Part shown: positions 35,698 through 46,011 of the stretch, one piece after another
How the letters are laid out: every line of letters begins with the position of its first letter
Numbering within the stretch: position 1 is the stretch's first letter
Assembly: GCF_013299185.1 (NCBI RefSeq)
Contig: NZ_JAAFKG010000001.1
Span: forward strand, 1-64,000
Direction: 5' to 3'
DNA length: 64,000 nucleotides
DNA from: Microcoleus sp. bin48.metabat.b7b8b9.023
GTDB lineage: Bacteria > Cyanobacteriota > Cyanobacteriia > Cyanobacteriales > Microcoleaceae
The notes under the pieces: generated by a model
The model's database searches: none
Seen by the model: the letters and a program-made list of their open reading frames with translations, nothing else
What the model was told of the DNA's origin: nothing
Made by a program: the position numbers and the translations under genes

Positions 35698-35786
35698 ACA
35701 GTTGATGGTTGACAGTTGACAATTGACAACGAAAATCCAATCTAGGTTTTTGCTGTTAATTGTCCGCTGTTAAAATTTAATCGTCG

Positions 35787-36473
35787 ATGAGTGATATCTT
35801 TACTATGATTATAAACAAAAACTTCAATGTTATCGGTGCGATCGGCGATATTCACACTGAGGAACAATTGCTAGAGAAAACCGTAGATTTTCTCAGATCC
35901 CAAAATGTTGACAATATCCTTTCTGTCGGAGATATTGTTGATGGTTTAGGTGACGCTAATCAATGCTGTGATATCTTGAGTCGCGAAGCAATTTTAACAG
36001 TTTCAGGGAATCACGATCGCTGGTTATTAAAAAATGAAATGCGAGATCTAAAAAATGCTACACAGCCAGATTCTCTTTCGGTTACTTCGCATTCATTTTT
36101 AAGTTCTCTCCCTGCAACTAGGGAATTTCCAACACCTCATGGTTTAGCACTTTTATGTCACGGGCTTGGGGAAAATGATATGGTTCGCCTAAAGCCTGAT
36201 GATTATGGGTATGCGATTGAAGCAAACACAGATCTCCAAAACTTAATTCGAGATGGAAAATACAGATATGTCATCAATGGTCATACAAATCATAAGATGG
36301 TTCGACATTTTGGCAACTTAACTATTATAAACGCGGGTACGTTAAAGCCCGGGCATGAGCAGGGTTTTTTGGTCATTAATTTTGTCGGACAATTTGTACA
36401 ATTCTACAAGTTTTTGGAAGATCGTGCGATCGCAGAAGCAGAAAAAGTTAGTTTGACCGCGCTAATATGCTAA
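35787..36473 (+). CDS. Metallophosphoesterase family protein
   Basis: A 228-residue calcineurin-like phosphoesterase. Metal-binding motifs: GDIHTEEQ, VGDIVDGLGD, SGNHDR, LCHGLG and NGHTNHKM. This compact form, with the NGHTN end, resembles the YfcE/MJ0936 phosphodiesterase group. The ATG at 35787 starts the frame; MIINKNFNVIGAIGD at 35805 is equally possible. The substrate is unknown. It precedes rdgB by 55 bp and may be co-transcribed. Confidence 0.88.
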   Translation: MSDIFTMIINKNFNVIGAIGDIHTEEQLLEKTVDFLRSQNVDNILSVGDIVDGLGDANQCCDILSREAILTVSGNHDRWLLKNEMRDLKNATQPDSLSVTSHSFLSSLPATREFPTPHGLALLCHGLGENDMVRLKPDDYGYAIEANTDLQNLIRDGKYRYVINGHTNHKMVRHFGNLTIINAGTLKPGHEQGFLVINFVGQFVQFYKFLEDRAIAEAEKVSLTALIC

Positions 36474-36528
36474 AATCAGCTTTTCCAATATCTTGGTTAG
36501 TATCAATGCGTAAGTTTTAAGCGAAATT

Positions 36529-37119
36529 ATGAATAATCGCAAATTGCTAATTGTGGCTACCAGCAATCCCGGCAAAGTTAAGGAAATGCAGGTTTATCTT
36601 CAGGATTTGGGATGGGAGTTGCAACTGAAGCCGGCAGAGTTGGAAATAGAGGAAACTGGCGAGACTTTTATTGCTAATGCTTGTTTGAAAGCTTCTGAAA
36701 TCGCTAAAGCGATCGGTGAATGGTCGATCGCCGATGATTCTGGTTTAATGGTAGATGCACTCGACGGTCAACCTGGGATTTACTCGGCGCGCTACGGAAA
36801 AACCGATGCTGACAGGATATCTCGGCTTCTCAAAGAATTGGGAACCGAACCAAACCGGGGAGCGCAGTTTGTGTGTGCGATCGCGATCGCCCGTCCCGAC
36901 GGTACAATTGCCCTGCAAGTAGAAGGAATTTGTCGCGGCGAAATCCTGCACTCTCCTCGCGGTACGGGAGGTTTCGGATATGACCCGATTTTCTACGTGC
37001 CTCAACAGCAACAGACTTTTGCGGAAATGACACCGGAAATTAAGCGATCGCACTCACACCGTGGCCGAGCATTCCAGGCTCTATTACCACAAATGGAGTC
37101 ATTAGTCATTAGTTCGTAG
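36529..37119 (+). CDS. rdgB: Non-canonical purine NTP pyrophosphatase
   Basis: A 196-residue RdgB/HAM1 protein that removes dITP, XTP and related damaged nucleotides from the pool. Motifs: VATSNPGKVKEMQVYL, EETGETFIANACLKA, ADDSGLMVDALDGQPGIYSA and GTGGFGYDPIFYVP, all characteristic. The length is typical. Confidence 0.96.
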   Translation: MNNRKLLIVATSNPGKVKEMQVYLQDLGWELQLKPAELEIEETGETFIANACLKASEIAKAIGEWSIADDSGLMVDALDGQPGIYSARYGKTDADRISRLLKELGTEPNRGAQFVCAIAIARPDGTIALQVEGICRGEILHSPRGTGGFGYDPIFYVPQQQQTFAEMTPEIKRSHSHRGRAFQALLPQMESLVISS

Positions 37120-37228
37120 TGCGGACTTCAGTCCGCTCTAAGACTGCGGACTCAAGTCATAACAAAAACAGTTCGTAGTGCGGACGCCAGGACGCTCTGA
37201 AACTACGGACGCCAGGACGCACTACGAA
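37118..37228. repeat. GTTCGTAGTGCGGAC inverted repeats
   Basis: GTTCGTAGTGCGGACTTCAGTCC (first part at 37119), and a variant with GGACGCCAGGACGC at 37171-37222, form hairpin-prone arms. They belong to the GTAGTGAGGACTTTAGTCC family seen at 24.2, 49.3, 50.9 and 60.3 kb. Confidence 0.75.
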
Positions 37229-37294
37229 CCTTACTTATTTATTGTGGTCAATTGACAGACGATCAATGCCCTGTTTGGCCAATGCCCCAGTATA

Positions 37295-37984
<690 letters not shown>

Positions 37985-39277
37985 ATGCACCCAGCTAGCC
38001 CTCCCCCTGACCGCAGCGGGCTTGATGCCCTACTGAGAAATCGCCCCTTCCTCACCTTGTGGACTGGCCAGTTGTTGGCCCAAGTGGCGGATAAAATCTT
38101 TTACGTATTGCTGATTATTCTGCTTAAAACAGGCGACTACCGACCCTGGCCCGTTTCTTGGCAACATTCGGAAAATTCGATGCTGTCAGCGGTGATGATC
38201 GCCTACACGCTGCCGGCGATCGTCTTTGGTTCGGCGGCCGGTATCGTGGTAGACCGCTTTTCCAAAAAGCAAATGCTGATCGGCTGCAACGCGATCCGAG
38301 CGGTGTTGATTGGATCTTTGCCGTTTTTGCCCAAAACTTTTGTGGTGTTGTTGGTACTCACGTTTTTAGTGTCTACCGTAACGCAATTTTTTGCTCCCGC
38401 AGAGGCGGCGGCAATCCCGTTGGCTGTGGGGCGAGAGGGACTGATGTCGGCAAATGCTCTGTTCGCCTCGTCCACAATGGGCGGGATAATTGTCGGAATG
38501 ACGATCGGCGAACCGATATTTAGTTGGCTCAAACACAGTTACGGGCCAGCTTCTCAAGAGTTTTTCCTGGGCGGGTTGTACCTGATCTCAGCAGGTTTGC
38601 TCTACTTGATGCACATTAAAGAAAATCGCGGCGGTAGCAGTGGCAAAAATGTTCATCCTTGGCAAGACTTTAAAGAAGGTTTGCGGTATTTGAAGCACAA
38701 TCGCCTGATTAGCAACGCGATGGTGCAGTTGACGATTTTGTATTCGGTGTTTGCGGCGCTGCAAGTTCTGGCGATCGCACTTTCGGGCAAAATAGGTCTC
38801 AAAGAAACTCAATTTGGATTTTTGCTGGCTGCAGCGGGCATCGGAATGGTCTTCGGTGCGGCGTTTTTGGGCCACTGGGGCGATCGAATGCACAACAAAC
38901 CTTTGCCATTAATTGGTTTCGTAATGATGGGTTTTGTGTTGGGAATGTTTGCCTTTGTCAGACAGCTTTGGCTGGGATTCGGATTGAGTGCTCTGTTCGG
39001 TTTTGGCGCTTCCTTAATTAACGGCCCGATGCAAGCTTTGATTCAAGAAAAAACTCCCGAATCTATGCGGGGAAAAGTCTTTGGCTTGGAGAACAATGCG
39101 ATTAACATTGCCCTCAGTTTGCCTTTAGCACTGACTGGCCCGCTGACGGATGCTGTCAGCAAAGCCGTCGGGTCGGATGACCTCGGCTTGCGGATCGTGC
39201 TGCTGAGTTTGGGCTTTTTAGTTCCAGTGATGGGCCTGGCAGCTTGGTACCATACCCGCAAAGTATTAAAGACTTAA
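37985..39277 (+). CDS. MFS transporter
   Basis: A 430-residue major facilitator with about 11 to 12 helices. The N-terminal LLRNRPFLTLWTGQLLAQVADKIFYVLL and the loop VVDRFSKKQMLIGCNAIRA (in place of motif A) are typical of the MFS_3-like exporters. A second copy of the loop motif, GHWGDRMHNKPLP, appears mid-protein. The substrate is unknown; export of a small molecule is likely from the family. It is divergent from glnB. Confidence 0.9.
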   Translation: MHPASPPPDRSGLDALLRNRPFLTLWTGQLLAQVADKIFYVLLIILLKTGDYRPWPVSWQHSENSMLSAVMIAYTLPAIVFGSAAGIVVDRFSKKQMLIGCNAIRAVLIGSLPFLPKTFVVLLVLTFLVSTVTQFFAPAEAAAIPLAVGREGLMSANALFASSTMGGIIVGMTIGEPIFSWLKHSYGPASQEFFLGGLYLISAGLLYLMHIKENRGGSSGKNVHPWQDFKEGLRYLKHNRLISNAMVQLTILYSVFAALQVLAIALSGKIGLKETQFGFLLAAAGIGMVFGAAFLGHWGDRMHNKPLPLIGFVMMGFVLGMFAFVRQLWLGFGLSALFGFGASLINGPMQALIQEKTPESMRGKVFGLENNAINIALSLPLALTGPLTDAVSKAVGSDDLGLRIVLLSLGFLVPVMGLAAWYHTRKVLKT

Positions 39278-39625
39278 GAGTATCTCTAGATCCGACGTAG
39301 GGTTGAAACTGCGTCTACACAAACAATGTCCGCCGGACGCCAACGGTCGAAAATAAGGTAACTTTAACCGTCAGTTTTTTAACCAGCGGAGGCGGGTTTT
39401 GTCTGTGTCGCAGCGGTTTCCAACCGCCCGCTGTTCTGCTTCGGCAATTTTCCTGTTTCTTTCCTTCCTCTGCTGTTTCACAATTTCGCGATCGGACGAT
39501 CGCACATCGCTCGCGAAACTTTTTGTAAAATATTAGCAGTTAAATTATCAGAGTTTGATTATTGAGATTAAAGTAGTATCCAAGCTTTCATTAAAAATCA
39601 TAATTACTTTAAGGACGAAAATTCT
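39278..39625. repeat. GTTGAAACTGCGTCTACAC-type repeat and leader of ilvB
   Basis: GTTGAAACTGCGTCTACACA, GCGGAGGCGGGTTTTGTCTG and GCGGTTTCCAACCGCCCGC (39302-39434) are members of the dispersed repeat found at 13.4 and 46.7 kb. The last 150 bases are AT-rich and probably hold the ilvB promoter. Confidence 0.65.
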
Positions 39626-41461
39626 GTGCAACTAAAAACTAAAGTAGCCGTCAAACGTGCAACTGGTGGATTTGCTTTGATCGACAGCTTGATCCGCCAC
39701 GGCGTCAAGCATATTTTTGGTTATCCCGGTGGCGCAATTTTGCCGCTTTACGACGAGCTCTACCGCGCTGAAGAAAGCGGCGGGATCAAACACATTCTGG
39801 TGCGGCACGAACAAGGCGCAGCCCACGCGGCTGACGGCTACGCCCGCGCTACCGGACAAGTTGGGGTTTGTTTCGCGACTTCCGGGCCGGGTGCAACTAA
39901 TTTGGTGACGGGGATTGCGACGGCCCACATGGATTCTATCCCGATGGTGGTTGTTACCGGTCAAGTTCCGCGTCCGGCGATCGGCACTGATGCGTTTCAG
40001 GAAACTGATATTTACGGCATTACTTTGCCAATTGTCAAGCATTCCTATGTAGTGCGCGATCCGAGAGATATGGCGCGAATTGTCGCTGAAGCTTTCCACA
40101 TCGCGAGTACGGGACGCCCGGGCCCGGTGTTGATTGATGTGCCCAAGGATGTCGGTTTAGAAGAGTTTGACTATCTGCCCGTGACACCCGGATCTGTGAG
40201 AATTCCTGGCTACCGCCCGACAGTCAAGGGAAATCCCCGGCAAATCAGTCAAGCGATTCATTTGCTGACGGAAGCGAAGCGTCCTTTGCTGTATGTGGGC
40301 GGCGGGGCGATCGCAGCCGGGGCCCACGAGGAAATTAAGGAACTCGCCGAGATGTTCCAACTGCCGGTGACAACAACGCTGATGGGCAAAGGTGCCTTTG
40401 ATGAAAACCATCCTCTGTCTGTGAAAATGCTGGGGATGCACGGCACTGCTTACGCTAATTTTGCCGTTACGGAGTGCGATTTGTTGATTGCTGTCGGAGC
40501 TCGGTTTGACGATCGGGTAACGGGAAAACTAGACGAGTTTGCCGCGCGCGCTAAGGTGATTCACATCGATATCGATCCGGCGGAAGTCGGCAAAAATCGC
40601 GGCCCAGACGTGCCGATTGTCGGAGATGTCCGGCAAGTTTTGATGGATATGCTGCGTCGCTGTCGGGAAACTGGTGTTTCGGGAACTGCCGGACAAACTG
40701 GGGAATGGCTGCACAGGATCGATCGCTGGAAACAGGATTATCCGTTAGTTGTGCCTCATTACCCAGAGATTTTGTCTCCGCAAGAGGTGATTTGGGAGTT
40801 GGCGACTCAAGCGCCGAATGCTTACTACACAACGGATGTCGGTCAACATCAAATGTGGTCGGCTCAATTCTTAAACAACGGGCCGCGCCGCTGGATTTCG
40901 AGCGCTGGTTTGGGAACAATGGGTTTTGGGTTGCCGGCGGCGATGGGCGCGAAAATGGCGCTACCCAACGAGCAAGTGATTTGTATTGCTGGCGATGCTA
41001 GCATCCAAATGAATATTCAAGAGTTGGGAACTCTAGCACAATATGGCATTAATGTCAAGATTGCGATCGTAAATAATGGCTGGCAGGGCATGGTGCGGCA
41101 GTGGCAGCAGGCGTTCTACGGCGAGCGTTATTCGTCGTCGAACATGACTGTAGGAATGCCGGATTTTGTGATGCTAGCCGAAGCTTACGGCGTGAAGGGG
41201 ATGCTGGTTTCGCGGCCGGATGAGTTGCAAAGTGCGATCGGTCAAATGCTCGCTCACGACGGCCCCGTGTTGATGAACGTGAAGGTAACGAGGGACGAAA
41301 ACTGCTATCCGATGGTAGTTCCAGGTAAGAGCAACGCTCAAATGGTTGGTTTACCGGAACGCAGCAAGTTGGAATCTGCGGAGTTGATTTATTGTCCGAG
41401 TTGCGGCGCGAAGAATGTTTCGACTAATAAGTTTTGTCCTGAGTGCGGGACGAAAGTTTAA
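39626..41461 (+). CDS. ilvB: Acetolactate synthase large subunit with zinc-ribbon tail
   Basis: A 611-residue thiamine-diphosphate enzyme, first step of branched-chain amino acid synthesis. It starts at GTG, with AAGGA ten bases before. Seen: the catalytic Glu in [22 protein letters not shown]-linked middle domain, and the ThDP-metal motif [19 protein letters not shown] with [12 protein letters not shown]. After the normal end (about residue 575) come about 35 residues ending [19 protein letters not shown], a four-cysteine zinc ribbon absent from E. coli IlvB. The tail may serve regulation or assembly. The small subunit is not in the window. Confidence 0.95.
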   Translation: MQLKTKVAVKRATGGFALIDSLIRHGVKHIFGYPGGAILPLYDELYRAEESGGIKHILVRHEQGAAHAADGYARATGQVGVCFATSGPGATNLVTGIATAHMDSIPMVVVTGQVPRPAIGTDAFQETDIYGITLPIVKHSYVVRDPRDMARIVAEAFHIASTGRPGPVLIDVPKDVGLEEFDYLPVTPGSVRIPGYRPTVKGNPRQISQAIHLLTEAKRPLLYVGGGAIAAGAHEEIKELAEMFQLPVTTTLMGKGAFDENHPLSVKMLGMHGTAYANFAVTECDLLIAVGARFDDRVTGKLDEFAARAKVIHIDIDPAEVGKNRGPDVPIVGDVRQVLMDMLRRCRETGVSGTAGQTGEWLHRIDRWKQDYPLVVPHYPEILSPQEVIWELATQAPNAYYTTDVGQHQMWSAQFLNNGPRRWISSAGLGTMGFGLPAAMGAKMALPNEQVICIAGDASIQMNIQELGTLAQYGINVKIAIVNNGWQGMVRQWQQAFYGERYSSSNMTVGMPDFVMLAEAYGVKGMLVSRPDELQSAIGQMLAHDGPVLMNVKVTRDENCYPMVVPGKSNAQMVGLPERSKLESAELIYCPSCGAKNVSTNKFCPECGTKV

Positions 41462-42106
41462 GTGAGTTTTGAGTGGGGACTTAGGCATTGCTTATTAGTC
41501 TCAACTTAAGGTCAAACTCAGTCACAGATTGCGATCGATCGCCGAGATCCGATCCCCCCTAACCCCCCTTAAGAAGGGGGGGACAAGAGTCCGATCAAAG
41601 TCCCCCTTTTTAAGGGGGATTTAGGGGGATCTGGCCTGGGATAAAAGCGAGAGATACAAAGGTTTCAGACTTAAGTTGACACGGCTTTGGGCAATGCCGT
41701 TCTTTCTGGTTAAGCGGTTTTTCGTGTTTACCCACGCTGACATCATAAACCGGGTTTCTTCAAGGGGGGGGTACAAGAATCCGCTCAAAGTCCCCCTTCT
41801 TAAGAGGAGTTAGGGGGGATCTGGCCTCGGATAAAAGCGAGAGATACAAAGATTTTCAGACTTAAATTGACATGGCTTTGGGCAATGCCGTTGTTTCTGA
41901 TTAATTGGTTTTTCGTGTTTACCCATGCTGATATCAGAAACCGGGTTTTTTCCTAGATTTTTTGCCCCTGTTCAAAAAACTCATATAAACCCGGTTTCTC
42001 GGCTCATATTTACCGACTATCACATCAAAAAATAGGCTTCTTTATAGATTTTTCCTGACTATTTACGAGAATATCAACCAATAAGAAATAATAGCAAAAA
42101 CCTACT
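41462..42106. repeat. Two 190-bp tandem copies rich in CCCCCTTAAGGGGG
   Basis: A 190-bp unit is repeated at 41576-41765 and 41766-41956. Each has CCCCCTT..AAGGGGGATTTAGG, then ATAAAAGCGAGAGATACAAAG, a segment with GGCTTTGGGCAATGCCGTT, and a final AAACCGGGTTT palindrome. The copies differ at many positions, so the duplication is not recent. A further AAACCGGGTTT/AAACCCGGTTT pair follows at 41940-42000. No gene is seen. Confidence 0.8.
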
Positions 42107-43414
42107 ATGCTGTGGACACCAGGACAAACCCTAAAAACTCGCCCATATCGCATCGACACTATCCTCGGACAAGGAGGATTTGGCGTAACTTACAAAGCAA
42201 CACACTTGCAACTCCACCATCAAGTTGTGATTAAAACGCCCAATCCTGGCTTGCAAAATCACTCCGAATACCCCAAGTTTGTGCAGCGGTTTATCCACGA
42301 AGGGCAAACTTTAGCGCAACTCTGCCAAAATTCCCACCCTGCCATTGTCCGCGTCAGCGATTTGTTTGAGGAAAAGGGGATTTATTGTTTAGTAATGGAT
42401 TTAGTAGTTGGGGAAAGTTTATGGCATACAGTAAAGCAGCAAGGGCGACTCCGGGATACAGAAGCCGTGGCAATTATCAGCCAAATTGGAGAAGCTTTAA
42501 TTGATGTTCACCAAGCCGGAATTGTTCATCGCGATGCCCATCCTGGTAATATTATGTTGCGTCCCAACGGACAAGCTGTGTTAATTGATTTTGGGATTGC
42601 CAGCGAATTAATGCCAGAAGTATTTAGCAATACACATCCTTACAATCCGGCTTTTGCTCCTTGGGAACAACATCTTGAAGGAAGTGGTAAATCAACGGTT
42701 GATATTTATGCTTTGGCTGCTTCTTTATATTATGCGGTGACAGGAGAAACTCCAACGCCTTCTCTCAAGCGACAGTTTCAAAATATCGGGTTGAAACCTG
42801 CAAAAGATTTTGGCGTAAAAGATTGGGTGAGTCTAGCAATAGACAAGGGGATGATATCAGATCCTCAAAAGCGGCCGCAGTCCATGAAAGATTGGTTGAG
42901 TTATTTGCGAGAACCGATTCCACCAACATTTCCCAATGTATCGGTACAGCTTAAATCGGCGCGGGATGTTGACTATACTCATCTGCGCGATTTATTGGCA
43001 GTGGAGAAGTGGGAAGAGGCGGATCGGGAAACAATAAAGGTGATGTTTAAAGCTGCTAGACGGGAGAAGGAAGGTTGGTTAAATCAGGAATCAATTGATA
43101 ATTTGCCTTGCGATGATTTACGCACGATCGACCAGTTGTGGGTAACATACAGTCAGGGTCATTTTGGCTTGAGCCTCCAGAAAAAAATCTGGTTAGAAGT
43201 TGGTGGTAAAGTTGATTGGGAGACTGAATGCAAGCTGGGCGATCGCCTGGGTTGGCGAACAGGAGGCGAGTGGTTGGACTACAAGAACCTAACCTTTAAT
43301 AAGCAAACACCATCAGGACACCTCCCGTTTGTTCGCGAACTAATTTGGATGTGTTCGTGTTGGTCTGGTTCTTCTTGTTTGGCATCGAGACTTGTAAGTT
43401 GTAATATAGAGTGA
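42107..43414 (+). CDS. Serine/threonine protein kinase with GUN4-like domain
   Basis: A 435-residue protein. The kinase domain covers about 1-275: glycine loop GQGGFGVTY, Lys of HQVVIKTPN, catalytic HRDAHPGNIM and DFG in LIDFGIASE. The lysine usual after HRDxK is replaced by His, a variant seen in cyanobacterial kinases of this type. Residues about 280-410 form a GUN4-like domain (YTHLRDLLAVEKWEEADRET, LWVTYSQGHFGLSLQ, then RLGWRTGGEWLDY). GUN4 binds tetrapyrroles in chlorophyll synthesis, so a tetrapyrrole-sensing kinase is possible. The C-terminal tail (WMCSCWSGSSCLASRL) is Cys/Ser-rich. Confidence 0.9.
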   Translation: MLWTPGQTLKTRPYRIDTILGQGGFGVTYKATHLQLHHQVVIKTPNPGLQNHSEYPKFVQRFIHEGQTLAQLCQNSHPAIVRVSDLFEEKGIYCLVMDLVVGESLWHTVKQQGRLRDTEAVAIISQIGEALIDVHQAGIVHRDAHPGNIMLRPNGQAVLIDFGIASELMPEVFSNTHPYNPAFAPWEQHLEGSGKSTVDIYALAASLYYAVTGETPTPSLKRQFQNIGLKPAKDFGVKDWVSLAIDKGMISDPQKRPQSMKDWLSYLREPIPPTFPNVSVQLKSARDVDYTHLRDLLAVEKWEEADRETIKVMFKAARREKEGWLNQESIDNLPCDDLRTIDQLWVTYSQGHFGLSLQKKIWLEVGGKVDWETECKLGDRLGWRTGGEWLDYKNLTFNKQTPSGHLPFVRELIWMCSCWSGSSCLASRLVSCNIE

Positions 43415-43538
43415 TTTCAGCTTTTTGTCAAGTCTTTTTTATCAACTTTCTTCACTTATTTATCGGCTTTTGGTCATTTGATTACCTGCTAGTTGGATAA
43501 GTAATAAATGCAAATCTGAAGGTTAAGAATATAAACTA

Positions 43539-43748
43539 ATGCGTTATGCCATTGTCATTGAAAAAACACCCAATAACTATTCAGCTTACGCGCCAGATTT
43601 ACCCGGATGTGCAGCCACAGGCGCAACCCTTGCCGAAATACAGCAGCAAATTAAAGAAGCGATAGAATTTCACTTAGAAGGATTGCGGGAGGAAGGTTTA
43701 CCAATTCCCGAACCAACTACGCTATGCGAATATGTAGAAACACGATAA
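43539..43748 (+). CDS. hicB: HicB-like antitoxin
   Basis: A 69-residue HicB-fold protein (MRYAIVIEKTPNNYSAYAPDLPGCAATG), followed by LAEIQQQIKEAIEFHLEGLR and EGLPIPEP. The first part is the typical RNase H-like HicB strand set. It lacks the DNA-binding tail of longer HicB proteins. No hicA toxin lies on either side, so it is an orphan, either a lone regulator or the survivor of a broken pair. Confidence 0.88.
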   Translation: MRYAIVIEKTPNNYSAYAPDLPGCAATGATLAEIQQQIKEAIEFHLEGLREEGLPIPEPTTLCEYVETR

Positions 43749-43955
43749 TCTGGTGAAACCCGGTTTCTTGCTATATTTCTCGTCACTCAACGCAAAACTC
43801 GTAGAAACCGGGTTTCTCGCCCCCATGCTTAACCCGTGAACTTACGCACTAAGGCCAAAGAAACCGGGTTTTTTATATAATCTGTGGGTGACAACGAAAA
43901 ATTTTCGTAAAAAAACCCGGTTTCTGAGATATGGGAAAATTCGCGGGAGTGATAA
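43749..43955. repeat. Two AAACCGGGTTT palindrome pairs
   Basis: AAACCCGGTTTCTTGC with TAGAAACCGGGTTTCTCG (43756-43819) and AAAGAAACCGGGTTTTTTAT with AAAAAACCCGGTTTCTGA (43857-43928) fill the gap between hicB and the sugar kinase. Confidence 0.75.
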
Positions 43956-45230
43956 ATGAATCTTTATTTGGGAATAGATTTCGGTACCACGGGCGCTCGA
44001 TCGACAATCATCGACTCCCAGGGTATGATACATTGTGAGACAGCATATACTTTTGCCGACGCACAACCGCCGGAATTGCCCTCGGTGTGGCAAAACGCGC
44101 TGTGGGAGACGATCGAGCAAATCCCCCCAACCATCCGCAGTCAGGTAAGGGCGATCGCCCTTGACGGCACATCTTCCACTGTCATGCTGTGCGATACCGA
44201 TGGTATACCCGTATGTGAGCCGATTTTATACAATGATGGGCGCGGTGCAGCGGTGACAGAGACGTTACGGGCGATCGCACCAGCCAACCACACAGTCTTA
44301 AGCGCTACATCGAGTCTGGCAAAACTGCTGTGGTGGCAGCATTTGGGCGGGCACGCACCATCCACCGCCCCTACGGTTTTCCTGCATCAAGCCGATTGGC
44401 TGGCGTTTTTGCTGCACGGAAAATTAGGAATTAGCGACTATCACAATGCGTTAAAACTCGGTTTCGATGTTGATACTTTGTGCTATCCCGATTGGCTGAT
44501 CGAGGGAATTTCGGGCGCTGCAATGCCTGTTTTGCCGCAAGTTGTCGCGCCGGGTACGCCTGTGGGGGAAGTTAGAGCTCAAGTGGGCGATCGCTTCGGA
44601 TTCCCACGCCATTGTACAGTTTGTGCTGGCACAACTGATAGCATTGCAGCATTTTTAGCAAGCGGTGTCAATTCACCGGGGGAAGCAGTAACTTCTCTCG
44701 GTTCAACTTTAGCTGTGAAACTGTTAAGTCATACCCGCGTAGATGATTCTAGATACGGAATTTACAGTCACAAATTAGGCGATTTGTGGTTGGTTGGAGG
44801 CGCTTCTAATACCGGAGGTGCGGTGCTGCGACACTTTTTTACTGATGCTGAATTGGACGGTTTGAGCAAAAAGATTGATGCTGAAAAAGAGAGTTTGCTG
44901 GATTATTACCCATTATTGCAAAAGGGCGATCGATTCCCGATTAATGATCCGAATTTGCTGCCCAGACTCGAACCGCGTCCAACCGATCCAGTGGAATTTC
45001 TGCACGGTTTGTTAGAAAGTATCGCGCGGATTGAAGCGCGGGGATATCAATTATTGCAAGAATTCGGTGCAACTGGTTTGACTAAGGTTTATACGGCTGG
45101 CGGCGGTGCAAAAAATCTGGTTTGGAGTGCGATTAGAAAGCGTTATTTAAAAGTGCCTGTTGAAACGCCGATTCATACTGCGGCTGCCTATGGAAGTGCG
45201 TTATTGGCGAAGCAGGGAACGCAAATTTAA
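43956..45230 (+). CDS. FGGY-family carbohydrate kinase
   Basis: A 424-residue sugar kinase of the FGGY fold. Start: LYLGIDFGTTGARSTIIDSQ, with the nucleotide/phosphate motif GIDFGTTGAR. The catalytic ALDGTSSTVML, then CAGTTDSIAAFLASG and the ATP-binding YTAGGGAKNLVWSAIRKRY follow. It is shorter than typical xylulokinase and matches the cyanobacterial/plant group for which D-ribulose kinase activity has been described. The ATG is preceded by AATTCGCGGGAGTGATA, with GGGAG as ribosome site. The substrate is an inference. Confidence 0.9.
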   Translation: MNLYLGIDFGTTGARSTIIDSQGMIHCETAYTFADAQPPELPSVWQNALWETIEQIPPTIRSQVRAIALDGTSSTVMLCDTDGIPVCEPILYNDGRGAAVTETLRAIAPANHTVLSATSSLAKLLWWQHLGGHAPSTAPTVFLHQADWLAFLLHGKLGISDYHNALKLGFDVDTLCYPDWLIEGISGAAMPVLPQVVAPGTPVGEVRAQVGDRFGFPRHCTVCAGTTDSIAAFLASGVNSPGEAVTSLGSTLAVKLLSHTRVDDSRYGIYSHKLGDLWLVGGASNTGGAVLRHFFTDAELDGLSKKIDAEKESLLDYYPLLQKGDRFPINDPNLLPRLEPRPTDPVEFLHGLLESIARIEARGYQLLQEFGATGLTKVYTAGGGAKNLVWSAIRKRYLKVPVETPIHTAAAYGSALLAKQGTQI

Positions 45231-45335
45231 AGGTGGTAAATTAGGAGTGCGATCGCACTCGATCAAAACTAAAATGAGAAGAAGCAAACATTCTGATATA
45301 TTGTGGTAAGTTGTTATCCCTAAAAATTAAGGACA

Positions 45336-45680
45336 ATGGCAAAGCTACCTGATGACATCCTCAATACAATTTTCAGTTTACAGCGGCGGCTAGTGGAAAT
45401 CCTCAACGAGACAACCGCCACAGAATACATTTTAATGCAGCAGTTTGGCGAGACAGAAGCGACACTCCCCGAACTTGAATCCCTGGATAATGTTAAGGAA
45501 AGGTTGAGAAACCCTTACAATCGTTTGTACAGGCTTTTGCAGCAGGTGGCAGAATCTCAACCCGCTGCGACTGCGGATACGTTAAACTTTCTGTATAGAA
45601 CGATAGAACAAACAGAGGCGGCTGTCGATGCCTCAGAAGCAACTATCCGAGAAATCAAAATGGATTGGAATTTGTCATGA
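45336..45680 (+). CDS. Hypothetical protein
   Basis: A 114-residue soluble, mostly helical protein. It contains LPDDILNTIFSLQRRLVEIL and a second helix pair after residue 60 (RNPYNRLYRLLQQVAESQ). It is acidic and probably a helical bundle. The family is not recognised. It overlaps the following gene by four bases (ATGA), so the pair is translationally coupled and likely acts together. Confidence 0.65.
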   Translation: MAKLPDDILNTIFSLQRRLVEILNETTATEYILMQQFGETEATLPELESLDNVKERLRNPYNRLYRLLQQVAESQPAATADTLNFLYRTIEQTEAAVDASEATIREIKMDWNLS

Positions 45681-45877
45681 ATCAACAACCTAGAATCCCC
45701 GACGCTGAAACCAGAAAGCGACACGTTGAAAAGATGCGTGAAGTCTGCCAACAGTTGGACGCTTTGACTCTAAACCTGGATGAATTAATCGCTATATTTG
45801 AAGCTGACAACCGCCGCCAGCGTCGAGAACGTTTGGCGGGTAAATACAGGCCTGTGGAATCTCAAGTAATCGAATAA
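45677..45877 (+). CDS. Small hypothetical protein, coupled to upstream gene
   Basis: A 66-residue protein from the ATG at 45677, which overlaps the upstream stop. It is helical and basic at the end: MNQQPRIPDAETRKRHVEKM, then LDALTLNLDELIAIFE. An alternative start at 45665 adds four residues. The overlapping pair is small enough to be a toxin-antitoxin-like unit, but no family supports this. Confidence 0.6.
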   Translation: MNQQPRIPDAETRKRHVEKMREVCQQLDALTLNLDELIAIFEADNRRQRRERLAGKYRPVESQVIE

Positions 45878-45916
45878 AATATAAGATGTTGGATCATTCT
45901 TAATAAGTCTTTTAGG

Positions 45917-45979
45917 AACAGGCAAGATGCCTGTTCCACAAAGAGTGAATTTTTTTGTGGAACAGGCATCTTGCCTGTT
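45917..45979. terminator. 24-bp perfect hairpin between convergent genes
   Basis: AACAGGCAAGATGCCTGTTC CACA at 45917-45940 is exactly complementary to 45956-45979, with a 15-base loop including a T-run. Each arm also contains the palindromic GGCAAGATGCC-like core. It lies between the convergent genes at 45677 and 46617 and could terminate both. The core is a widely dispersed cyanobacterial repeat. Confidence 0.7.
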
Positions 45980-46011
45980 AATAAAGAAGGGCGCACAGAT
46001 TTGATATGATG

